Below, piece after piece: positions 28,906 through 36,276 of a DNA stretch of 64,000 bases (the first letter of the stretch is position 1; each line of letters begins with the position of its first letter). The DNA is taken from assembly GCA_963840545.1 (NCBI GenBank), contig CAWIZE010000002.1, forward strand, positions 558,001-622,000, in the 5' to 3' direction. The notes beneath the pieces were generated by a model that worked only from the letters and a program-made list of their open reading frames with translations, made no database searches and had not been told where the DNA came from. Source of the stretch: JAKAWQ01 sp963840545 (lineage in GTDB: Bacteria; Pseudomonadota; Alphaproteobacteria; Acetobacterales; Acetobacteraceae). The translations under genes and the position numbers were made by a program.

Positions 28906-30369
28906 GGGCGCGCGCCCTCGCCGCCTTGCTCCTCCTCGCCGGCTGCCCATTGGCCGCCTGCCCACTGGTCGGCTGCACCGTCGGCCCCAACTACCACCGC
29001 CCCGCCGCGATCGTGCCGACGCACTACAAGGAGCTCTCCGGCTGGGTCCTCGCCCAGCCTGAGGCCGCGATCAATCGCGGCGCCTGGTGGGCGATCTTCA
29101 ACGACCCGACGCTCGATGCGCTCGAAGCCCAGGTCGTCGTCTCCAACCAGACCATCCGCGCCGACGCCTTCGCCTACGCCCAGGCGCGCGCGCTGGTGAA
29201 CGAGGCCCGCGCCGGCCTCTACCCCACGCTCGCCGCCAACACCGGCGTCACGCGCGCATCCAGCACCAGCGGCTTCTCCTCGACGCCGGTCGCCACCACC
29301 AATTACACGCTCGAGGGCAGCGGCGCCTGGGACCTCGATCTCTGGGGCGCCATCCGCCGCCAGGTCGAGAGCGAGGTCGCCGCCGCGCAGGTGAGCGCCG
29401 CCGACCTCGCCGCCGCCGAGCTCTCCGAACAGTCAGCCGCTGGCCTCGGATTATTTCCAGATCCGCTTCGCCGACGCCGACGAAACCTTGCTTGAGGCGA
29501 CGATCGCCGCCTATCAGCGCTCGCTGGTGATCACCCAGAACCAGTACGATGCCGGCGTCGCCGCCCGCTCCGACGTGCTCGCCGCCCAGGTCCAGCTCCA
29601 GAACGCCCAGGTCTCGGCGATCAGCCTCGGCGTCGCCCGCGCCGAGTTCGAACACGCGATCGCGGTGCTGATCGGCAAGCCGCCCGCCGACCTCGCCATC
29701 ACGCCCGGCACGCTCGCGAGCGCGGTCCCCGTCGTCCCCGCCGGCGTTCCCTCCACCTTGCTCGAACGCCGGCCGGACATCTCGGCCGCCGAACGTATCA
29801 TGGCCCAGGAGAACGCGCTGATCGGCGTCCAGGTCGCGGCCTTCTACCCGGTCGTCAACCTCTCCGCGCTCTTCGGCTATGTCGGCAACCCGATCGGCTC
29901 GCTCATCCAGCTCTCGAACCGCGTCTGGTCGCTCGGCGCCTCCGCCAGCGACGACCTCTTCGAGGGCGGCGCGCGCAGCGCCGCCGTCGCCGCGGCCGCG
30001 GCCGCCTACGACGAAAGCGTCGCCACCTACCGCAACACCGTGCTCACCGCCTTCCAGGGCGTCGAGGACCAGCTCTCGTCCCTGCGCATCCTCGCCGCCG
30101 AGGCCAAGGCCCAGGACGCAGCCGTCGCCTCCGCCACGGAGGAGGTGACGATCACGCTCAACGAATACGAGGCCGGAACGATCGCCTACACCTCCGTCGT
30201 CGTCGCCCAGGCCACCCAGCTCGCCGACCAGCAATCGGCGCTCGTCATCCAGCAGGACCGCCTGCTGGCGAGCGTCAGCCTGGTCGAGGATATCGGCGGC
30301 GGCTGGACGACGAACGAGCTGCCGAGCGCGAACGCGCTCCAGCAGTCAAATCCGCTCCTGCCCAATTGA
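28902..30369 (+). CDS. NodT/CusC-family outer-membrane efflux lipoprotein, frameshifted by one base
   Basis: TolC-like trimeric channel component of the efflux operon. The N-terminus MRARALAALLLLAGCPLAAC holds lipobox candidates, then GCTVGPNYHRPAAIVPTHYKE, the NodT signature start, and WWAIFNDPTLDALEAQV. The first frame is good to about 29435 (AELSEQSA). One base on, the second frame gives ASDYFQIRFADADETLLEAT, ending at 30369 with ..LLERRPDISAAERIMAQEN (the conserved RRPDI block) and NRVWSLGASASDDLFEGG. The span is 3n+1; deleting one base near 29430-29443 gives 488 aa. The ATG overlaps the mdtC stop. It converges on msrA with only 4 nt between stops. Confidence 0.87.
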
Positions 30370-30373
30370 GTGG

Positions 30374-30910
30374 TTACGCCGCCGCCTTCATCAGGTGGGA
30401 AAAACCCTTGCGGAATTTCTGCACTTTCGGCGCCACCACCGCCCGGCAATAGCCGCTGAACGGATTGCGGCTGAAATAATCGTCGTGCTCCGCCTCCGCC
30501 GGCCAGAATTGCACGAGCGGCTCGACCGTCGTCACGATCTTGCCCGGCCACAGCTCGGCTGCCGCAATCTCCCCGATCACCGCCCGCGCCGTCGCCGCCT
30601 GCTCCGCGTCATGGGTGAGGATGATCGAGCGGTACTGCGTCCCGACATCGTTGCCCTGCCGGTTCAACGTCGTCGGATCGTGGATGGTGAAAAAAATCCG
30701 CAGCAGGTCGGCATAGCTCACCACCGCCGGATCGAATGCGACCTGCACCACCTCGGCATGCCCGGTCCGGCCCGTGCACACCTGCTCGTAGCTCGGGTTG
30801 GCGAGCTCTCCGCCGGCATAGCCGGACTTCACCCCCGTCACCCCCTGCACGCCCTGGTACACTGCCTCGAGGCACCAGAAGCACCCGCCGCCCAAGCTCG
30901 CCTGCGCCAT
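30374..30910 (-). CDS. msrA: Peptide-methionine (S)-S-oxide reductase MsrA
   Basis: Repairs methionine-S-sulfoxide in proteins; 178 aa, cytoplasmic. The catalytic motif GCFWC is at residues 9-13, followed by GVTGVKSGYAGG, PSYEQVCTGRTGHAEVV and HDPTTLNRQGNDVGTQYRS. The start ATG 30908-30910 has AAAGGAG 8 nt upstream. The C-terminus (FSGYCRAVVAPKVQKFRKGF) carries the resolving-type Cys region. Confidence 0.96.
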   Translation of the reverse strand: MAQASLGGGCFWCLEAVYQGVQGVTGVKSGYAGGELANPSYEQVCTGRTGHAEVVQVAFDPAVVSYADLLRIFFTIHDPTTLNRQGNDVGTQYRSIILTHDAEQAATARAVIGEIAAAELWPGKIVTTVEPLVQFWPAEAEHDDYFSRNPFSGYCRAVVAPKVQKFRKGFSHLMKAAA

Positions 30911-30971
30911 CGCCTCCACTCCTTTGCGCGAACGCACTCCACTTTGGGCGCGCCGGCCGCTTCCTCAAGCC

Positions 30972-32195
30972 TCACCCTCTCCCCACCAGCGCCGCCGCCA
31001 CCACCAGCGCGGCCGCCGCCACCGCCGAGGGCACGGCGAACCCGCCCATCCCCTGCGCGATCCAGCCCGCGAAACCCGGCCCGACGATCTGCCCGAGCCC
31101 GAAGGCGCTCGTCATCAGCGCCAGCACCCGCTGCCCGTCCCCGCCCGCCAGCGCCCGCCCGCGCACCAGCCCGAGCGCGGTGAGCCCCATGAACGTCCCG
31201 CCCACCAGCACGGCGGCGACGAACACCCCCGCCGCGCTCCGCCAGGCCACGCTCGCGAGCACGCCGGCCGCCTCGACGATCGCCGCCAGCGCGAAGGCGC
31301 CCGCCAGCCCGATCCTGCCGGCCACCCGCGTCCAGAGCGCGACCGACGGCGTGGCGGCCAGCCCGACCACCACCCAGATGACAGGCTCGAGCGCGTGCAG
31401 CCGCGGCGCGCCCCGCACGATCGCCACCAGGAACGTCGCGGTGATCACATAGCCGAAGCCGAACAGCCCGTAAGCGACCACCAGCCGCATCAGCGCCGGC
31501 GACACGGCCCGGCGCGCCGCCCGCGCGCCCGGCGCCGCCACCGCCTTCGCCGTCCCCACGGCCGCCGGCATCAGCACGGCCACCACGGCCGCTCCGCCAA
31601 GCGACAGCGCCCCGCTCGCCACCCACATGGCGCCCCACCCGAACCCCGCCGCCCGCAGCCCGGAAACCAGCACGGCCGAGGCGACGATCCCCACCCCGAC
31701 GCCGGCGAAGAGCAGCGAGGAGAGCCGGACGCGGCCTGCCTCGGCCAGCACCTCCAGCACGATCGCCGAGGCGAGCACGAGCCCGAGCGCGCTCGCCGCC
31801 CCGCCCGCGAAGCGGAGCGCCAGCATCACCGGCACGTCCGCGCCGAGCCCCATCGCCCCGGTGGTGAGCGCGCTCGCCGCGAGCGCGCTCACGAGCCAGG
31901 CCCGCTGCGTCCCCGGGCGCCCAGCGCCCGGCAGGCGTCCAGCGCCCGGCAGGCGTCCAGCGCCCGGCAGGCGTCCAGCGCCGGGCAGGCGTCCAGCGGC
32001 CAACAGGGCCCCGGCGAGGTAGCCCGCGAAATTGGCCGAAGCGAGCAGCCCGGTGGCGAGCTTGCTCAGCCCCAGCGCCTCGGCCATCACCGGCAGGATC
32101 GGCGTATAGACGAAGCGCCCGATCCCGATCGCCACGGCGAGCGAGATCAGCCCCGCCACCGCCGCCGAAACCGGCATCCCGGTCCTCCGCTCCAT
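30972..32195 (-). CDS. YbfB/YjiJ family MFS transporter
   Basis: Twelve-helix carrier of the MFS_4 family, 407 aa, substrate unknown. The N-terminus AVAGLISLAVAIGIGRFVYTPILPVM is the family hallmark; FGLGQIVGPGFAGW lies near the C-terminus. An unusual hexapeptide repeat (AGRLPG, four to five copies) interrupts the cytoplasmic side after helix 2, encoded by an 18-nt tandem repeat. ATG 32193-32195 follows GGGGGGAAGG; the open frame continues upstream without coding character. It lies 61 nt upstream of msrA on the same strand. Confidence 0.9.
   Translation of the reverse strand: MERRTGMPVSAAVAGLISLAVAIGIGRFVYTPILPVMAEALGLSKLATGLLASANFAGYLAGALLAAGRLPGAGRLPGAGRLPGAGRLPGAGRPGTQRAWLVSALAASALTTGAMGLGADVPVMLALRFAGGAASALGLVLASAIVLEVLAEAGRVRLSSLLFAGVGVGIVASAVLVSGLRAAGFGWGAMWVASGALSLGGAAVVAVLMPAAVGTAKAVAAPGARAARRAVSPALMRLVVAYGLFGFGYVITATFLVAIVRGAPRLHALEPVIWVVVGLAATPSVALWTRVAGRIGLAGAFALAAIVEAAGVLASVAWRSAAGVFVAAVLVGGTFMGLTALGLVRGRALAGGDGQRVLALMTSAFGLGQIVGPGFAGWIAQGMGGFAVPSAVAAAALVVAAALVGRG
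31923..31994. repeat. 18-nt tandem repeat inside the MFS transporter gene
   Basis: Four units of AGCGCCCGGCAGGCGTCC (31923-31940, 31941-31958, 31959-31976, and 31977-31994 with one change). All are in frame and encode repeated AGRLPG on the minus strand. Near identity suggests recent expansion. Confidence 0.92.
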
Positions 32196-32422
32196 CGCCT
32201 TCCCCCCGACCCCGACGCCACCCCGGATAGGGGAGGGAGCTTGGCCCAAAAAGCGATTTCTTCCGATGGCGGCCATCTCCGGCGAGGATATCGCGCGGCC
32301 CGCCCACGCCGACCAATTCGTTGCAAGCTGCATCGAATGGTGCTCCCCTGCCCGCCGACCCGACGCCCGCCCAACGCCCGCCCAACCAACGTCGATCAGC
32401 GGAGGAATCCGGGGAAAAAATC

Positions 32423-33838
32423 ATGACGGTCGCCAATTTCAGGACGGTCGCCAATTTCAGGGCGCTGCATGCGGCCCTGATGAAAAAGGACTTCCTCGCC
32501 CGCGCCCGGCCGGCGCTCGGCAACCGGTCGAGAATGCCGCGCATCAAAGAAAAGATCGCGGCGGGGCGCCGGCTTCTGCCGCCCGCCTTCCGCAAGGGTT
32601 ACGCGGACCCGCTGTCCCAACGGCTCGATGGCGTCGTGAGGAAGCTGATCGCGGGCACCGCGCCTCAGCACACCAACCTCGAAACCCTGGCAGGCCCGAT
32701 CTACCAGCTGGCCGAGAAGCGCCGGCAAGCCCGGCTGCACGGGTTTCTCGCCGTCGTCTCCGATTTCTACCGCTCCTTCCTCGACGGCGAAAAACGATCC
32801 CGCCTCGAGATCGCGCTCCGCGAAACGCTCCCGCCGCTCGCCGTGTTTCAGTCGAACCCGGCGATCGGCCCGTTCACCCTGAAATGCGACCAGATGGCCG
32901 GGCTGACGGGCGGCAGCATCGGCGTCGCGAGCCTCCCGCACACATTCGCCGGCGAGCCGCTCTTCTATGGCAGCCTCGCCCACGAAACCGGCGGCCACGA
33001 CGTGATCCACGCCGATCCCGGCCTGCTTCAGGAAATGCAGGCCGAGGCGCATGCCCTGTTCCGTGGGGCGAAGCCGGATTGGCTCGGCATCCTCTGGGAT
33101 TACTGGATGGACGAGGCATCGGCCGATATCTACGGGCTTCTCAACATGGGGCCGAGCTTCGGCCTCGGCACGGCGCTGCTGCTTTCCGTCTTCGTCGCGC
33201 AGTTCCAGCCGCGGCGGGCGAAAAAGTTGAGCCTGCGCCATGCGAGCGGGCCGGGCCCGGACGGCGCCTTGGACGATCACCCGACCGATCTTCTCCGTCT
33301 CGCATTGATCCAGGGGACGGTGGGCGCCCTCCGCGGCTTGTCGGAGGCGACACGGCAATCCTACGCAAGCCGGCTCTGCGCGCTCGGCCGCGCGCTCGCG
33401 CCGAATGTCACCGTGATCAAGCTCTCCGGATTGGCGCGGGCGGCGGACGGCGCAGCACATGATTTCGGCCGCACGAGCTTCGTCCCCCTCGCCACGATGC
33501 AGGACGCGGCCGCGCGGGTCGGCACCATGATCGCCACGCACCGCTTCGCCGCGCTGGCCGGCCATTCCATCCAGGACATCGAGACCTGGGACGATGCGGA
33601 CGAAAAGGCCGCGCTCACGATCGCCGGGCGGCTCAACGCCAAGCTGCCGGTCGTCGGGCTCGGCGATGGCGCGCAGATCCTGGCCGGCCTCACGCTCGCG
33701 TCCCTGGCGCAGCCGGGCGCCTGCAAGGCCGCGAGCGCGGCCGCCGCGCGCGCGCTCGCGGCAAGCTTCGCCACGGACCCGCACTGGGGCCGTGCGCCCC
33801 GCCGGAAAGCGGCGCGGCGCCGGATGTCGGTTCCGTGA
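32423..33838 (+). CDS. Unrecognised protein with a putative zincin motif HETGGH
   Basis: 471 aa, predicted cytoplasmic (no signal peptide). Near residue 190 it has LAHETGGHDVIHADPG, and about 40 residues later WDYWMDEASADIYGLLNMG. A His-Glu-(x)n-His pair followed by Glu/Asp-rich DEASAD is the arrangement of zinc metallopeptidases, but here three residues, not two, separate Glu and the second His. The N-terminal 110 residues are helical and basic. The C-terminal half holds LGDGAQILAGLTLASLAQPG, compatible with a helical ligand-binding bundle. The start ATG 32423 follows GGGG by 8-9 nt. The first residues contain an 18-nt in-frame duplication (TVANFR twice). Protease function is inferred from the motif only. 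Confidence 0.7.
   Translation: MTVANFRTVANFRALHAALMKKDFLARARPALGNRSRMPRIKEKIAAGRRLLPPAFRKGYADPLSQRLDGVVRKLIAGTAPQHTNLETLAGPIYQLAEKRRQARLHGFLAVVSDFYRSFLDGEKRSRLEIALRETLPPLAVFQSNPAIGPFTLKCDQMAGLTGGSIGVASLPHTFAGEPLFYGSLAHETGGHDVIHADPGLLQEMQAEAHALFRGAKPDWLGILWDYWMDEASADIYGLLNMGPSFGLGTALLLSVFVAQFQPRRAKKLSLRHASGPGPDGALDDHPTDLLRLALIQGTVGALRGLSEATRQSYASRLCALGRALAPNVTVIKLSGLARAADGAAHDFGRTSFVPLATMQDAAARVGTMIATHRFAALAGHSIQDIETWDDADEKAALTIAGRLNAKLPVVGLGDGAQILAGLTLASLAQPGACKAASAAAARALAASFATDPHWGRAPRRKAARRRMSVP
32426..32461. repeat. 18-nt tandem duplication at the start of the HETGGH gene
   Basis: ACGGTCGCCAATTTCAGG is present twice without interruption (32426-32443, 32444-32461), directly after the start codon, duplicating six residues. 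Confidence 0.95.
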
Positions 33839-34035
33839 CTTGGATCACAGACCCGGCCGGCCGGGACGCCTAGGGTCGGCTCGTCGCGGCGAAGCCGGCC
33901 CCATCGTTCCTCTCCGCCCGGCGGGGAGCCCTTGCTGTCCTTCCGCTCCGGGAAGGCGAAGGGGCGCTGCCGCCAGGCGGCGGCTTCCCATGGCCGCGTC
34001 GATCAAGAAGCAGCCGGGGCCGCAACCAACCGAGG

Positions 34036-34839
34036 ATGACCAACCCGATGGACGAGCGCGACGGACCGGGCCGAAGCATCCTCACGGAGGATGCCTGCCT
34101 CGCCCGGGACACCGGCGCTCGCACCAGCGCCTTCGGGGATCTCGCTTCGCCGCAGAGGGACGTTCAGCCAACGATGGACATGCCAACGATGGACATGAAG
34201 GAATATTATCGCCTGCGCGCCCGGGAATATGACGGCATCTACCAGGTCGCGCGGCGCGAGCCCGAGATCGCCGCGCTCAAGGCATGGCTCGCCGCCGCGG
34301 TCCGGGGACGATCGATTCTCGAGATCGCGGCGGGCACGGGCTATTGGACCGAAGTCGCGGCGTCGGTCGCGGCGGCGATCACCGCGACGGACCTCAACCC
34401 GGAAGTGCTCTCGCTCGCGGCGCAGCGCAATCTCGGTCCGCACGTCACGCTGCTCGCGGCCGATGCCTGCGCGCTGCCCGGGTTCGCCGCGAAATTCGAT
34501 GCGGGAATGGCGATGCTCTGGTGGTCGCATGTCGAGAAGCAGCGCCAGGCGGAGTTCCTCGCTCACTTCGCCAGCCGGCTCGAGCCCGGGGCATCGATCC
34601 TGATGATCGACCAGATCTACGCCGCGCCCTTCAGCAGCCCCGTTTCCCGGGAGGACGAATGGGGCAATCTCTACACGGTGCGAACGCTGGCCAGCGGGGC
34701 CAGGTTCGAAATCATCAAGAACTACCCGACCGACGATCAGCTGCGCTCAGCCTTCGCCGCGACCTGCGAGGATATTTCCGTGATGCGGACGAAGGAGTTC
34801 TGGGCCCTCAGCGCCCGCGTCCGCGCCCGTGCGGGGTGA
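34036..34839 (+). CDS. Class I SAM-dependent methyltransferase
   Basis: 267 aa from the furthest ATG. The SAM-binding motif I is SILEIAAGTGYWTEVA, followed by ITATDLNPEVL (acidic loop binding ribose), LLAADACALPGF and the Rossmann strand MAMLWWSHVEK. Substrate unknown. The true start is uncertain: the conserved part begins at EYYRLRAREYDGIYQ, and two further ATG pairs are available in a duplicated stretch MDMPTMDMKEYY (34174-34197); the upstream 46 residues may be untranslated. It is followed by a convergent P-loop gene. Confidence 0.82.
   Translation: MTNPMDERDGPGRSILTEDACLARDTGARTSAFGDLASPQRDVQPTMDMPTMDMKEYYRLRAREYDGIYQVARREPEIAALKAWLAAAVRGRSILEIAAGTGYWTEVAASVAAAITATDLNPEVLSLAAQRNLGPHVTLLAADACALPGFAAKFDAGMAMLWWSHVEKQRQAEFLAHFASRLEPGASILMIDQIYAAPFSSPVSREDEWGNLYTVRTLASGARFEIIKNYPTDDQLRSAFAATCEDISVMRTKEFWALSARVRARAG
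34168..34197. repeat. 15-nt tandem duplication near the methyltransferase start
   Basis: CCAACGATGGACATG occurs twice back to back (34168-34182, 34183-34197). Each copy contains two ATG codons in the methyltransferase frame, so the duplication multiplies candidate start codons. Confidence 0.93.
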
Positions 34840-34856
34840 TCCGGGGCCCCGGTCCC

Positions 34857-35837
34857 TCAGATCCGCGTGGCCTCGCTGCCCTGCCTCGCCATGTTGATGG
34901 CCGGGATTCCGCAGAGCGTCTGCGTGCGCGCCCTGAGCGTGGGCGTGTCCGTGCAGAGCCCGGTGATCAGGTTGACCGAGACGCCCATTCCGCCAAGCAC
35001 GGATTTGCCGCCAAGGGCTGCGAGCGCGTCGGCGGCCGCCAGGACGACCTTCATCCTGTTCCGCCTGGCCATGAGACATTTGAGAAATGTCGGGACGTTC
35101 GCGCCGAGGACGTCTCCCCCGCATTCCACCAGCACCGCGTCGGCCGGCGTCGAGAGGCAGGTATCCAGCGCGCGATTGAACAGGTCTTCCATGCCGGCGC
35201 GCTCCGACGGATAGGTGCTGGGCAGCCCGAAATCGACGCAATCGAAGGCCCGGGCCACGCCGAAGTCGAGATATGCCAAAAGCTCCGCGATCGATGACGT
35301 GCCCGTCGCCTTGAGCATGATCACGCGCGCCTTCCCCTGCTGGCGGAGCGAGCGGCTGATCGCGATCCCCGCGGTCGTCTTGCCGACCTCGGCGGACGTG
35401 CCGACCACGAGGTAGAGCGGCGCCCCGCGGTCCGCGGCGCCTGCCTCGGCCGCGATCGCGAACCGCCGCATATTCAGCCCCTGGCCGCTGCCGTCGCGCA
35501 CGGCTCCGAGGTAGCGGACCGCCCCGAGATGGGCTTTTTCGCGCGGCGATTCGCCGATCAGGGTGCCGACGATCCCGGCATCCGCCAGCACCCAGTAATT
35601 CTCGCCCGGCACCAGGCCGCCGTCCGGCACGCCGCCCACCACCCAGCGTGTCGATTCACGGTATCCCGGCACCGCAAGAAAAATGTCGCCGGGCGCCACC
35701 ATCACCGCGCGCCCCGAGGGCGCCTCGACGAGGAGCGGCGAGGCGTCCCGCCCCAGCTCGAAGACGCAGACATCGCCTTCCAGGCCCGCCGCCGGGGCGT
35801 ATCGGCTCGCCTCGAGCGTCGGCACAAGCCGCAGCAC
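34857..35837 (-). CDS. P-loop NTPase resembling the DUF1611 family
   Basis: About 326 aa. The N-terminal third is beta-rich. A P-loop YLVVGTSAEVGKTTAG is then followed by VIMLKATGTSSIAELLAYLDFG, CVDFGLPSTYP and DAVLVECGGDVLGANVPTF. This order (GTxxxxGKTT, KATGT, D-x-G-x-x-STY, acidic strand) resembles DUF1611 proteins and dethiobiotin-synthetase-like ATPases; the substrate is unknown. Start: GTG 35837 has AGAGGG 5 nt upstream. The frame also opens at a TTG (35885) with a weaker ribosome site. It follows the DUF3606 gene on the same strand. Confidence 0.65.
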   Translation of the reverse strand: MLRLVPTLEASRYAPAAGLEGDVCVFELGRDASPLLVEAPSGRAVMVAPGDIFLAVPGYRESTRWVVGGVPDGGLVPGENYWVLADAGIVGTLIGESPREKAHLGAVRYLGAVRDGSGQGLNMRRFAIAAEAGAADRGAPLYLVVGTSAEVGKTTAGIAISRSLRQQGKARVIMLKATGTSSIAELLAYLDFGVARAFDCVDFGLPSTYPSERAGMEDLFNRALDTCLSTPADAVLVECGGDVLGANVPTFLKCLMARRNRMKVVLAAADALAALGGKSVLGGMGVSVNLITGLCTDTPTLRARTQTLCGIPAINMARQGSEATRI

Positions 35838-35906
35838 CGATGCCCTCTTGATATCGGGCGCGAGCGCCGCCCCTTCCAGCGCCAAACGAAACTCTGCTGT
35901 TTGCCG

Positions 35907-36092
35907 CTATTTCGCGGGAATGTTGACGATATGGAGCTTGCCCGGCTTCCACTGCTTCGCCGTTTCCGACCCCACACCGAGCTTCTTGGCAATCTCGTCG
36001 AGATGTTCCTGCTTCACGTCGATGGTGTGAACGAACTGTCCTTTGACGTGCCGATACATGTCCGGATTCTTGGAAACAGAAACGAAGCACAT
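35907..36092 (-). CDS. DUF3606-like small protein
   Basis: 61 aa, with a strong GGAGGAGG ribosome site before ATG 36090-36092. The core VHTIDVKQEHLDEIAKKLGVGSETAKQW resembles DUF3606, a short helical domain in which a helix-turn-helix-like segment (LDEIAKKLGVGSE) is visible. The C-terminal KPGKLHIVNIPAK is basic. Function unknown; it lies directly upstream of the P-loop gene and may be co-transcribed with it. Confidence 0.6.
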   Translation of the reverse strand: MCFVSVSKNPDMYRHVKGQFVHTIDVKQEHLDEIAKKLGVGSETAKQWKPGKLHIVNIPAK

Positions 36093-36276
36093 CGCCGCCT
36101 CCTCCGATCATTGCCAATTTCGATTGAGCGGCGCTAAGATTACCCGAGCCCGGCGCGCAGGCCAAGGGGGATTCGTTGCCTGGCCGTGCAGGGGAGGGCG
36201 TGCGGTTTCATAGGACGATCCCGGCGAATTCGCACCGGAAAGCGAGGGGCCGCGCCATTGCCGGAAAGGGAGGAAC

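Noticed and set aside
25608..29495. An apparent fusion of the RND pump to the outer-membrane lipoprotein in one frame
   Set aside because: The frame between about 27970 and 28902 is Arg/His-rich nonsense; the real pump C-terminus lies in the next frame and the lipoprotein has its own ATG.
31923..31994. Tandem 18-nt repeat as a CRISPR-like array
   Set aside because: Units are contiguous without spacers and stay in the coding frame of the MFS gene.
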